A DNA stretch of 64,000 bases from Siphonodentalium dalli (GCA_032622095.1 CP136064.1:172490310-172554309); one strand, 5' to 3'; positions 31,305-43,639 are shown, counted from the first letter of the stretch. Notes: generated from the sequence alone by a model not told the origin. Numbers and translations: made by a program.

Positions 31305-32115
31305 ATTATGTTGATCTAATTGGTTTAGGGTAGAGCTCTAATATGTCTATACTTAAAGTCATGTCAGGTTGTTTTTTGTTGGTGTTTGATTTTTTGATGA
31401 TGTTGTTTTTTTTCTGTTATTGTTATTCATAACTGTTATTATTGTCGTTGTTGTTATTATTGTTTTTTTTCTTCTGTTATTGTTATTCGTAACTGTTATT
31501 ATTGTAATTTTTATAAGATTTTGCTGAATTTCTCACAGTTTTTCCCAATCAGAACGGTTAATTAATTTAAATTTAAAGATGATTGATTGATGATTGATCT
31601 ATTTGGTTTTGGGTTATACAGCTCTAATATGACTATAGCTGGCTCTAGCAGTAGCAGGCTCCACTAAGAGTCATGCCAGGTTGTTGTTGTTGTTTGTTGA
31701 TGTTGTCTGTTTCCCTGTTATTGTTATTCATAACTGTCATTATTATTATTGTCGTTTTTTTTACTTTTGTTGTTGTAATTTTTATCAGATTTTGCTAAAT
31801 ATTTTCACAGTTTTCCCAAATCAGAACGGTTAAGTAATTTAAATTGTAAAGATGATTGATTGATGATTCATCTATTTGGTTTTGGGTACAGCTCTAATAT
31901 GTCTACAGCTGGCTCTAACAGTAGCAGGCTCTACTAAGAGTCATGTCAGGTTGTTGTTTGTTGATGTTGGTTTTTCCCCTGTTACTGTTATTCATAACTG
32001 TTATTATTATTATTATTGTCGTTTTTATACTTTTGTTATCATTTTTATCAGATTTTGCCGAATTTCTAATTGTTTTCCCAATAAAAACGGTTAAGATACT
32101 TAAATTTAAAGATGA
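31305..32115 (+). repeat. Three tandem units of about 270-310 bp, T-rich
   Basis: CATGYCAGGTTGTTGTT and TTATTGTTATTCATAACTGT, CAGAACGGTTAA and AAAGATGATTGATTGATGAT recur three times (TCATGTCAGG at 31359, 31671, 31941). Between units the landmark is TTTGGTTTTGGGTACAGCTC. The plus-strand frame 31876-32094 is inside the repeat. Confidence 0.9.
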
Positions 32116-32762
32116 TTGAGGTTGAACGGATCAGAGGACATTGAGACCAAGCTCGAACTTGTACGAAACTATCGCTTACTATCGATTGCTAACGATAAGA
32201 TGTTCCCAGCATTTCCAAGCCAAATGTTGTCTGAAGAGATGTCACATTGAAACTATAAATTACATGTTGTAATTAAATTACTGGCCGACAGAAATACCGA
32301 GTCATCTGTATTTATTTTGATTAGTGGGCGACATAAACACGGAGTCATCATACATATATGATGAGAGATCAGAATTTGATTGAATAGAAACTGACCTGGT
32401 TAAAAGCTACATGGTATACAGGGTATGATATACCAAACATTGACTGATTGTCCAAATTCCCAATGTGTATAATCTTTCTAACAAATCATAAGATTCTAAC
32501 AAATTATAAGTGATAAACAACTTGAATAAAAATTGACAACTTGTCCGTGTTTGTCTATGTAGTGTCCACAACTGTGTGGTATATATCACTTTCTTTATTT
32601 CAATTTACAACCAGTGACATCGATTGTGGTATACGCTGCATGTACTTTGAGATAGACCGGGGTGGTGCACCGAGTACCAATTGACATTTGCCTTTTGAAT
32701 CGCTAAAATCTTCAGTGACGTGAAATATCGGCGTATTTTGTCAGAAACTTGTATGTGAACCT

Positions 32763-33062
32763 TTAAAGACATATCATGTACTTGTTCGGGTGCGTGAAAC
32801 TGATAAGTTAGTATTCAGGCTGTATGCCAATTGGAGGAATGCAAAATTCTACTAAATATTCACTACTCGATTCGGGACGCATCTATCGGCAATAAACTAA
32901 CGAAAACGATTTCACCATCGAGAGTCACTGCATTTAGTTAATACATACTAATGGCGGTGTGTGTTGTCAATTTAGATATATTTGTAAAAAATAACAAATT
33001 TGAACAAGATTATTCCCCATTTCTATTTTATCACGCTACCGGAGTGTTTCACATCACTTTAA
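32763..33062 (+). mobile_element. T2 TTAA family MITE, copy 2 (internal deletion)
   Basis: TTAAAGACATATCATGTACT ... GTGTTTCACATCACTTTAA, 300 bp. About 75 bp are missing between GCAAAATTCTACTAA and ATATTCACTACTCGATTC compared with copy 1. Confidence 0.88.
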
Positions 33063-33354
33063 GTTGATTGCTCAGATGCAGTTTAGAGAAGGACTATCGT
33101 TTGTGTCCCATCCGGTCTGCACAAGTGTACCATAGTTTATACATCGATGCATATAAAATTAAGATAATTTCTTTTGAAAAGTAAGTGTGCGCTACTAAGC
33201 TAAGCGACGCTGTGAAGGAACTAAGAAGACATCGCATGAGGTTGCTCACCTAACAAAATTATGACACTTTTTTGTGTTGCAAAATAAACAAAAACGATTC
33301 CTGATTTTGAGCTGAGCATCTTTCAATGTATTATGTTATTACAGATCAGAATTG

Positions 33355-33406
33355 ATTTGTTTTTGTTTTTGTTTTTGTTGTTGTTTTTGTTTGTTGTTTT
33401 TGTTTC
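33355..33406 (+). repeat. (TTTTTG)n/(TTG)n simple repeat
   Basis: TTTTTGTTTTTGTTTTTGTT then mixed TTG/TTTTTG repeats. Confidence 0.9.
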
Positions 33407-33409
33407 TCG

Positions 33410-34790
33410 AAATTCTGGCTATATGTATATACATGTTGTCAGTCGTTGTAAATGTACAGTATTGTTAAAGGTTATTTTGTGCATATACGTCAACTGACAA
33501 CAGTATTGTCAACATTTTAACATTTACATAGCCGATGCTAGTATATTTTCTCTTCGTTAACACACCGTATACTCATACTGCTTCTAGCATAATGACAACA
33601 ACATCAAGAGACCCGGTTGATGCCTAAGCCTACCCGAACCCCATTGTAATAAACATGGTTCATTGAACCGGAAGTTGCGCAACCCTTGCTATGTCACACA
33701 AGTTAATATTATAGTCAACTGACAACCTTCAAAATAACACACGCCATACCTGCGGAATATAATCCTCGAATCGCGTATCCATTAAACAATTTGTATTTGG
33801 GCAAAAGTGCCCAAATTAGAGCCCAAACATCTCAAGGAGTTGATGTTTTGGATTGTTCGGCAGGTAAGGTATGGTTGGTTATAGGGTTATAGGGTTATCA
33901 TCAAACCAAGGAGGAAGTATAGAGAAACACGGAGGTTGGTTATGTTGAGAAGTGGTATAGGGTGGAAGGTGTGGGATTTAGGGTGGTGGTGGTGAGAGGG
34001 TTTAGATTTCTGTGAATAAATCCTCGGCAACAGACGATATACACACTCATCCATACTTACGTTTGAAGCCGATCTGTACCGGTAAAATACCTAGACAAAC
34101 TATTTATACTCGGGAGTATGGTATTACCGTCGTCCAACCCTCACGGAGCGTTCTGATTGGGTTATAGCCGGTTTCAATCTCTAGGCATACCAGATGCCTC
34201 GCACGGCGTATTTGGAAAGGATGCTTGGTATAGACTACACATCAGAGTATATCACATGAGCTTATGTACTATACAAAAGCCTTGCCGATTTCTGGCTTCA
34301 CGGCCATTAATCTTAAAAGATTCAGAGTATCGGCCAGCTATAGTTAGGTTTATCAAATCATCAGACATAAATATTTGTCCATATCACAACATTCAATTTA
34401 CAATCGTTTAACCCAAACGCAACGTGAAGAGTTTTCAAATACACAACAAACATAAATTTAGGGGATAAAATTCACATTCAATTTTCTCGCCGGCGGCCGA
34501 TGTAATTATTTATTTCTCCATCGCGTGTTAACAGTCTACATATGTGTCAGTAACTACTGTTTATTTCTTCACACTATCTATATATATTAACCCTGTTTGG
34601 TTTATGTTAGCGCTATACGCCGTTGGATAATTAATGCTATATTTATGATTTAAATATGATTTAATACAATATTTGGATGATGAAAACACGAGAGACTAGA
34701 TCAGGGGTAAGATGATGGAGTAAAAAAGCAGATATCCGCTGTTGTTGAGCTATCTCCTCAGGGAAGTAGAAATATTCTAGAAATAAAACT
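33410..34790. other. Unassigned sequence
   Basis: No gene or repeat borders recognised. Frame 34157-34411 (84 codons) has no recognisable domain or splice context. Confidence 0.35.
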
Positions 34791-34839
34791 CGATCCCATG
34801 TTCGCGAAATACCATCTGCATGCACCCCAGCTTGGGTTC

Positions 34840-35160
34840 AAACTGTTGGTACCTCAAATTTTCCAACTGTTGGGAATTTCCAACATGATCGACACCCATA
34901 TATGGTTGAAAAATTCCCAATCGATGGCCATTTCAGACCAAAATTTGGACCAAAAGCAGCCAAAAGTAGAAAACATATGCTGCAGGTATAAAAACAACAT
35001 ATTTCCCACTAATTTCTGGTTGGAAAATGAAACAATGAGAACAATTTCAACCTGTATGTGGTGTAAAATATTCTATTAATCTTGTGCCAGCTAACCGTGA
35101 AATTTCAAACTGTTGAAAATTCTTACCAAAGTTGGTGGGAGTGAGACACCCCAAACCCCC
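34840..35160. repeat. Copy of the GGAAATTTCC/poly-C repeat family
   Basis: CCTCAAATTTTCCAACTGTT, GGGAATTTCCAACATG, GAGAACAATTTCAACCTG and AGTGAGACACCCC match phrases at 27.7-28.5 kb in the same order. Confidence 0.7.
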
Positions 35161-35164
35161 TGTA

Positions 35165-35210
35165 CAATAATGCCGTAAATAATCGACTCCTTAACCACAT
35201 CCTTAACCAC
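35165..35210 (+). mobile_element. FB-1 foldback MITE, copy 14 (left tip only)
   Basis: TA then CAATAATGCCGTAAATAATC and GACTCCTTAACCACA, with the last block CCTTAACCACA repeated, then the element stops. Confidence 0.85.
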
Positions 35211-35789
35211 ATTGGTCAGACCTTGGTATACAATAAGGCGTTTCTACGTCCTGTTTTTTTAAACATGATTTATCTGTGCCTTTAAACCCATAACCTCGGT
35301 AGAACAGTTGAAACCAACTTTTTCTGGAAGGTAAATCTATATCATTTATAAAAATGATTCTTGGCTTTGCCTGAATTGGTGGCAGCTATGTAAGGTAAGA
35401 CTATTTGTGAAGGTACCCTACCAAAAAATTAGCCTGTTTTCAGCGGTTGACCATGCAACTATCCACAATTGGTTAAAAGTTAAGCACATCACCAAAAACA
35501 AAACGTTCTATTTGTTATTATGGGATACATGGTAATATTAGATCGGAACGTTCTTATTTGTTCTGGTTTGTTTGAGATTTAATGACGTCATGGTAGAGAA
35601 TGTAACGTTCTGCTTCAAAAAATCATGACGATTCAGAGAAACTGTTTCCCGTCAACTCTGTGAAAAACTAGCACGCTCAACCTAGCTTATCGTGTCATAT
35701 ATGATTGGAAAGACTGGAGTATTTTCTACCGCGAGGTATTCATTTTATTATCCTGTCCCTACAAATATTGCAATAATAGGCAAAAACTT

Positions 35790-36497
35790 GGTGTAAACAA
35801 TATTTATTTGAACAAAAGAACAGAACATCACATTGACAATTATACATATTGAGAAAAAAACATAGCTCAAATGAGGATTAGATAACAAGCCATGAGCCTA
35901 TGGCTTTTATAAAAATCTTTTCCTCCAAAAATGTTACCCCGAGTGTCAATACAGACAGCTACAGGGTAAAAAGGACGGGAATTTGAATATTGTTCTGTGT
36001 TTTCAAATAAATGTTGGGAAGTTAGTTAAGCGAGTGCAGGGATCAGAAAGATGGAGGAGTGATAGAAGGGAGGAGATTATGAAATAGACAAGAACGATAA
36101 TAAAGTAGGTGGAAAAGAAGTGTGATAAATGCTGTATACAATAATCCCTCAGTCATAATCTAAATTTTACATTACATATTAAATATGGCGTTAAATCATG
36201 GTGTGTTGTCCAATATAGAAACGGAATTAGACCCCAAATACGTCTCGGCACCCAGGAGAGATGATGCATGAAAATAAGTATATATTAGGATAATTGTTAT
36301 ACTTGTAGTACGTATCAATATAATCTAGATACAATTAGTACATGTAAGTACAATCAGTAGTAAGTCCATTAATATGCCAAGGTCAGCACGGTTGAGCATG
36401 CACTCCGTGGGCAGACAGGCGGATATGCCCGAACACAATGTGCAGAAACGCGACTTACATATTTATACAACTTACATATTTATACAGGCAAAAACTT
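35790..36497. mobile_element. 708-bp insertion in the left arm only, with 12-bp direct repeats
   Basis: AGGCAAAAACTT occurs at 35778-35789 and 36486-36497. The right arm (41011-41046) runs straight through as the complement of TTGGCAAAAACTTAACCCTC. The inserted DNA has no recognised coding capacity or inverted ends. A 12-bp duplication fits a retroposed sequence better than a TA/TTAA/8-bp DNA transposon (inference). Confidence 0.8.
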
Positions 36498-37559
36498 AAC
36501 CCTCCCCAATGTCATAAAATGCTAAGTATAGCCATCGCGGGGATTGGATACCAGAATGACAGAATAATGCGTAGTATTTGCTTTTATTTAGTGTAGAACA
36601 CACATAACAAGTGTAAAATGCCGATTTCCAACCATATTCACTATTAGAAGAGTATCAAAATCCAAGATGGCGTCCAATATGGCGGTCAGTTTTTATTTTA
36701 AGACTTAGTGAAGCGACATACGAAAAATCCAAAAAAAGAACGTCCCCAGTGGTAAAATCTATATTATTGTAATGACTACATATATAGAATAACATTTCAT
36801 ATCGAACATTAATTTGACCATTAATACATCTTTTCATTTGGTAAAATAATTGCTAAAAATTTATCCCTCCATCCAATGTCATAAAACTCGAAATAAAGTT
36901 ATCGCCTGGGATTGGAACCACTAATGATATCATGATGCGCTGTATTTTATTTTATTTAATGTAGAACACTCATACGAAGTGACAGGTATGAATTTCCATC
37001 CATATTCATTGCTAGAAAAGTATGAAACTTCAAGATGGCGTCCAATATGACGTCCAATTTTAATTGTAACACTTAGCGAACGGACATACGAACGAACTAT
37101 ATCATTGGAGTGACTACATAGACAATATTTCATATGGACCAGTAGTTTCATCATTAGTCCATCTTATCAGTTGGAGAATTAGTAAACAAAAACTTAATCA
37201 CCACACAGTCACAAACGTCCACATAATGGCGGCACTTGTGACTATAGTCCAGAATGCAAAGAATTAAGCAAATCTTACAGAAATACTTTGTGTTGAATAC
37301 AACGAAGAAACATAAAATGTAAAATTTACATCCACATCTGGTCTTAGGAGACAACCAAAATCCAAGATGGCGCCCAACGTGACGGCTAATTCTAATGTCA
37401 ACACGTTTTCGAACAATGAATACGAAAGCCTGTCAAAATGTATCATACGGCAGTTTGCAGCGATATATTGTTTAGATTTTGCGTTGATATTAGACGTCGA
37501 TATGTTGTGTTTGTGGTAAGATAAAAAAAAATTCAGATAAAACTTTGACATGACTGTCT

Positions 37560-39880
37560 CAAATTAACTTCATTAAAATCAGCTCCATACAGGCTGGTAA
37601 ACCGTGTCTTTCATGTTGCCATTGGTTTGGTAGTATGATAGTATCCTACATCAGGTTCCAAATATGACACCCGTAGCTATGACGCAGGTGTGACGCTAGG
37701 ATTAACATTGGATGGAAATTTGAATTTGTTGAATGTTTAGGTTGTTTGTTTAGCAATTATCAGGAACTTTATATCAAATATTTGGAAAAAGACAAACCAA
37801 CCAAAATAAAAAACACTTAGCGAAATTCCGAGAATGACTTAAATAGTTTAATTTGCTGAATCGTGTATCGATCTCCAATGCGCATTTTGACTTTTGTTTG
37901 ACACATTTGATGTCATTTTGAGACTTTAAGTCAGTAAAGCATTAACAATATGTATACAGCGGGTAATAATATAGGATGGTCATTAACCGTTACAAATAAT
38001 CATGCATTCGATGCGGTATGAAGTGATGTTGTAATGTTCAATACTAACATATGACTTTCATTAATATATTGTGATAGTCTAGAATGTGCAGTCCTCCTTA
38101 ACATGTCCTTTTGAATTTCCACCAACATTTTCAGAGAGCCTTGCAACAGTTTTGGCCAAATGAAACATTAAATAACAGAATCACTATCTGTTGTTATATG
38201 CAGTAAAAAAAAAAGTGGCATTCATTTTGAAATACTGCAAATAAGATATCTAATCGATCTCTGGTTTGGGAAAGTGGGATGTGAGTCCACGAGCAATCAA
38301 AGTTCACACATCATAGTAACTACCTATTAACGTAACACGGAATTCATCATCGCACAAACACAGAATGCTCTTTAATGACATAACATGGGGCCACAATGTC
38401 CATATAATGCAATCAGCGTTATAAATAGGTTATAAATAGGCGTTATAGTGGTCGAGAGGTTGCTGCTTTGTATAATCGTCCGAGTTTCGGCTCAGCGTCA
38501 AACAAGAGAACAACACCGCACACCTATGCATATTAGTTGCTTTCGCCATATGTTGCTTGATGTGCATGTTTTTCCGTACATTGAATCTTCTATATCTCCA
38601 GCGGATATAATATCTGTATTAGTTCTTAGGGACGTGGGTCCGGACTACATGTATAGTAATCTCTCTCATGCTAATACATTTTATTTATACATAGGTGACA
38701 ACTGACAATGCAATAATCTCCACTGAACAAGCACGTTGGTGTTCCATTTATGATTGCCGTTAGATTATATCCATAATCACTAGCAAATTATATCCATAAC
38801 TCACTAGCAAACCAGAATGTCACTAAAAAGTTGTTTTGTCCACGGTTCTTTTGAGTCATATGGTATTTGAAATGGATAAAATGGTAAGGAATTAATCAAT
38901 ATACTCAGTTCACACATAAACCATCTACCCCCAAACTGGCACATATATTCGAGAGTTATTTTCACTTGACATGGACCTCATATCAGTGTTGTTGATAGGA
39001 ATTCATAACAATAACACCTTCGCCGTTGATCTAGTGTTTATGGGGATACAAGTAACTGAGTGTAAGTCAGGGTGATGCAATCAACTCAAAATCACTGGCA
39101 TATAGTGTTGTGTTCTTGTTCACCCAGTAGAGTCCTTTGCGTTCTCAAGAAAACCTGGACGTGCCATGCTCAAGTGCTCATTGCTGTAGATGCATAGATT
39201 CACATTTTATGACTCATATTCAATGGAAATTAGAAATATATTTCTCAGACCCATCTGTCTCTATGTCTCTATAAATATGTAGTCACTGGAGTCATGTTTG
39301 ACCTTTAGTCACTGAACACTAATTGAATGGTTGGCTATCAGAGCCATGTAATACTTATGATTGAGAAAAGCAAATGTTGCTCATCTATCAGTAGATAGAT
39401 ATATGTTGATGTTATTCCATTCCAAAATATTATTATTGAAAAGTTAACTTATAGCGTGATACATACAATCAACTGCCGGTACTAGAGCGAACAAACAAAC
39501 CATTTGAACGGTTGTTGAAAACTTCTGGCACTTCAACAACAAAATCCAGCGCAAAGCATCACAAAATGACGTCTCTTCTCTGGCTGTCGTACTTCGCAAA
39601 AATGAAGTGAAATCCATATTATGGGATGTCATCTTGTATTTTGAGATCCATCTGATAGCGAGTGTGGTTGTCACATACATGTAATTATGTCGCAAATAGT
39701 ACATCTACAACTGCGCATTTGTTGTTTTATTCTTGGTTACGATTCTGAGAGGTACCTTTGTACGCAATGTTATAACTTGAGGTGAGGAATGTTGAGTTTT
39801 GTGTTTATTATTTCGCAAATTAAAAGATATGTTTATGACAAAACTACTATTTCATATGACTAATGAATTGAATGTAATGA
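37560..39880. other. Central region of the giant foldback element, nothing recognised
   Basis: No domain-bearing frame. The frames at 38448-38705 and 39444-39704 are short and unsupported. Confidence 0.4.
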
Positions 39881-41984
39881 ATGTAATGCATGTAATGAAT
39901 AGCCATAATATATACCACTGGAGACGTCATTTGTCCTGTTTTCCCGTATTTGTTTTCACGAAGTGTTAAAAATTCGAGACATGACAAAGCTCATCTGATT
40001 TTTTGTTTATATACTTGACCGCCATATTTTGGTCTCCGTCATCACGCCAACAATAAATTGCTATTTAAAAATGGAAACACACACACTCTAGCTAATACAT
40101 CGCTATAAGTAATACATATGAGACGTTCTTTGCCCACAAATCGTATTAGTTGTTCACAAAGTGTTGACATTAAACTTAACTGCCATATTGGCCGCCATTA
40201 TGGCGCCATAGTGGGTGTGACTTCAAACTGTTGTTTCTTTGTGGTATTCAGCACAAATGAAATCCAAAATGTATGCTCATTATAATTTCTTTTGGCCTGT
40301 ACTACAATCCTCAGTGGCCCATTTGTGTGGAAGTTTCTGACTCTAGGTGTGGTTTTTGTCTAATTATATCATGAACTAATAATATGGAGTAATGCTGAAT
40401 CTAATGTTTGATATGAAATATACCACTGGGGACGTTCCTTTACTGTATTTGTCGTATGCCCGTTCACTAAGATTTAAAATTAAAATTGGACGCCATATTG
40501 AACGCCATCTTGGATTATGATACTCTTCTAATAACAAATCTGGATGGCAATTATCTCTGGTCAATTCGCATGTGTATTCTACATTAAATAAAACAAAATA
40601 GTGCGCATTATGCGATCATTCGTGGTTTCAATCCCAGGCGGAAACTTTAGAATAAATAAATTAATTTTTGCCTATTATTTTACAAATTAATAAGATTTAA
40701 TAATGGTAAACCTAATGTTTGATATGAAATGCTATTACATATGGTCTTTAAAATAATATACATTTTACCACTGGGGACATTCCTTTTCTGGATTTTTCGT
40801 ATGTCACTTCACTAAGTCTTAAAATAAAAACTGAATGCCATATTGGACGCCATCTTGGATTTTGATACTCTTCTAATAGTGAATATGGTCGGAAATTGGC
40901 ATTTTACACTTGTTATTTGTGTTCTACACTAAATAAAAGCAAATACTACGCACTAATATACCATTCTGGGATCCAATCCCCGGCGATGGCTATACTTAGC
41001 ATTTTATGACATTGGGGGAGGGTTAAGTTTTTGCCAATAATTGAAACATTTGTAAGGACAGGATAATGAAGTTAATACTCCCCGGTAGAAAATATTACAG
41101 TCTTTCGAAACATATATGACAAGAAAAACTAGATCTAGCGTACTAGTTTTGTACAGAGTTGACGGGCGACAGTTTCTCTGAATCGTCATGATATTTTGAA
41201 GCAGAACGTTACATCCTCCACCATGACGTCGTGAAATCGCAAACAAACCAGAAATAATAAGAAAGTTTCGATCTAGTATCACCATGTACCCCATAATAAC
41301 AAATAGAGTGTTCTGTTTTTGGTGATGTGATTAACTTTTAACCAATTGTGTGTAGCTGGTCAACCTCTGAAAACAGGCCAAATTTTCGGTAGGGTACCTT
41401 CACAAATAGACTTACCATATATAGCTGCCATCAATTCCGGCAAGGCCAAGAATCATTTTCATAAATGTTATAGATTTATCTTCCAGAAAAAGTTTGTTTC
41501 AACTTGTTCTACCGAGGATATGGGTATCTCGAAAACTAAGGCCCTTTTTCGATTTGGCCGCTCCTCTATATATGCCGGGACACAGAGAGGAAATAACAAA
41601 CACCAATAAGTGCAAATGTGCAAATAGACAGACACACCGATACCCAGAGAAACACAGAGGCCAGATTACCAGAGCCATATACATAAGGGATGTTATGAAT
41701 GATGTTGAGATGTGGATATATGTCTTCAGAAGACTGGGAGGGGGTTGAATATGAACAACCAGTGAATTACTGGGATAAATGAGGTTATATTATCGCCTTC
41801 ATTTTAAATCTGTTAATGGATTCAAAATAGTCATGAACAATTAATTATTTTTTTTTACATTATTTCCAATCGTAGAATCGCATAACAACATAATTTGTAT
41901 AGTCAAACTAACTTTCATATCTATCAATTTTCTTAATAGTGTTAATCTTTGCTGATTATAAGAAGTGCAGTACATCAGATACCG

Positions 41985-42417
41985 GTAGTACTATGTTCAG
42001 AAGTATGTCTGTCTGTCTGTCTGTCTGTCTGTATGTATGTCATTAATACAAATCTACGATTCTCGCCCGATCGGGACGAAACTTGGTACGTGTGTGTAGT
42101 TTGACCAGGCGGTCGTCAACGTCGTATTGGCGAGCCCGTGTGACGCCCGTGCAGCGCATGCGCAGACGAGATCTCGGAAACGGGTGGAGCTATCGACTTG
42201 AAATTTGCTATGTGAATGTATCTTGCCCCGGATACGAATTTTATCGGGTCGCCGAGCCCGTGCGACGCCAGCTTCGCGCATGCGCAGACCAGATCTCGGA
42301 AACGGGTGGAGCTATCGACTTGAAATTTGCTATGTGAATGATCTCGGAAACGGGTAGAGCTATCGACTTGAAATTTGGTTTTTGAATAGCCCGGACAACG
42401 TCGGGCTCAACGGCTAG
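41985..42417 (+). mobile_element. Helitron-like unit 1 of a head-to-tail array
   Basis: After a (GTCT)n run come ACAAATCTACGATTCTCG and GATCGGGACGAAACTTGGTA, then repeated modules ATCTCGGAAACGGGTGGAGC / TATCGACTTGAAATTTGCTA. The 3' end is the hairpin GCCCGGACAACGTCGGGC followed by TCAACGGCTAG. A GC hairpin a few bases before CTAG is the Helitron 3' signature. The 5' border is less sure. Frames here are shadows of the modules. Confidence 0.82.
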
Positions 42418-42875
42418 TCTCATATATATTTTGAAGACCTCTGTCTGTATGTATGTTTGTTTGTCTGTCTGTCTGTCTGTCATTTATACAAATCTACGAT
42501 TCTCGACCGATCGGGACGAAACTTGGTACGTGTGAACGTTGTCGTATTGGCGAGATCTCGGAAACGGGTGGAGCTATCGACTTGAAATTTGCTATGTGAA
42601 TGTATCTTGCCCCGGATACGAATTTTATCGGGTCGCCGAGCCCATGCGATGCCAGCTTCGCGCATGCGCAGACGAGATCTCGGAAACGGGTGGAGCTATC
42701 GACTTGAAATTTGCTATGTGAATGTATCTTGCCCCGGATACGAATTTTATCGGGTCGCCGAGCCCGTGCGACGCCAGCTTTGCGCATGCGCAGACCTGAT
42801 CTCGGAAACGGGTTGAGCTATCGACTGGAAATTTGGTTTTTGAATAGCCCGGACAACGTCGGGCTCATCGGCTAG
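42418..42875 (+). mobile_element. Helitron-like unit 2
   Basis: Starts TCTCATATATATTTTGAAGA directly after CTAG of unit 1, has a (TGTC)n run near its 5' end, three copies of the ATCTCGGAAACGGGT module separated by GCCCCGGATACGAATTTTAT, and ends GCCCGGACAACGTCGGGCTC ATCGGCTAG. Length 458 bp. Confidence 0.87.
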
Positions 42876-43613
42876 TCTAGTATATATTTTGGAAGATCTG
42901 TCTGTCTGTCTGTATGTGTGTGTTCGCGATGAACTCGAAAACGGCCGACCCGATTTCGATGAAACTTGATATGTGGGGGTATTTTCGGCCAGGAAGTGGC
43001 ATAGGCCTATTAATTTGCCCGTGCGACGTGACCTTGACCTTGAAATTGTGTAATTTCAAGGTCAAACGCCAGAATATCACGGGATTTCGATGAAACTTGG
43101 TATGTGGGGATACCTTCGGCCGGGGAGTGGCATTAACCTATTAATTTCCTCGTGCGACGTGACCTTGACCTTGAAATCGGGTCATTTCAAGGTCAAACGC
43201 CCGAATATCACGGGATTTCGATGAAACTTGGTATGTGGGGGGTACTTTCTTATGGCGAGTCTCATAAGCATATTCATTTGCCCGTGCGACGTGACCTTGA
43301 CCTTGAAATCGGGTAACTTCAAGGTCAAATCGCCAATTTTGATGGGATTTCGACGAAATTGATACGTGGGGTTAGTTTTGTCCACTGATTGTTTTGGACG
43401 GGTCCAATCGTGACCCCGACCAGACCTTGACCTTCAAAATGATCAATTCAAGGTCAAATCGGGTAAAACCGGATGGATTTCGACGGGCACGTTTGTCGGG
43501 TACATTTGTCCGGGCAGTGTTTTTGGACTGGTCAATCGTGACCCCACTTGACCTTGACCTTCAAAATGGACAATTCAAGGTCAAAGCCCGGACGAAGTCG
43601 GGTCACCTTCTAG
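42876..43613 (+). mobile_element. Helitron-like unit 3, with arrays of AAGGTCA palindromes
   Basis: Starts TCTAGTATATATTTTGGAAG right after unit 2, has a (TGTC)n run, then five diverged 75-130-bp modules each with TGACCTTGACCTTGAAAT or TTGACCTTGACCTTCAAAAT followed by TTCAAGGTCAA, and ends with hairpin CCCGGACGAAGTCGGG and TCACCTTCTAG. The body differs from units 1 and 2 but the ends are the same type. A further start TCTGTTATATTTTGAATGAG follows at 43614-43633. Confidence 0.87.
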
Positions 43614-43639
43614 TCTGTTATATTTTGAATGAGAGTCTA

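Larger units (their letters stand above)
35286..41529. mobile_element. Giant foldback element, about 6.2 kb, arms over 1 kb with internal repeats
   Basis: Left arm landmarks CCTCGGTAGAACAGTTGAAA, GGTACCCTACCAAAAAATTA, ATTGGTTAAAAGTTAAGCAC and TCATGACGATTCAGAGAAAC appear as complements in order at 41519, 41391, 41337 and 41187. Further in, both arms consist of about 300-360 bp repeated units (36490, 36850, 37190 on the left; four on the right down to about 39890), each with a CAAGATGGCG block. The central about 2.3 kb shows no transposase or other coding region. The internal repeated units and long arms recall FB (foldback) elements; the family cannot be assigned. Target duplication not resolved. 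Confidence 0.88.

Noticed and set aside
37560-39880. Polinton/Maverick genes in the centre of the giant foldback
   Set aside because: No integrase, polymerase or capsid-like frame of useful length exists there.
42054-42816. Overlapping frames on both strands (for example 42494-42787)
   Set aside because: They are translations of the tandem Helitron modules in different frames and repeat with the module period.
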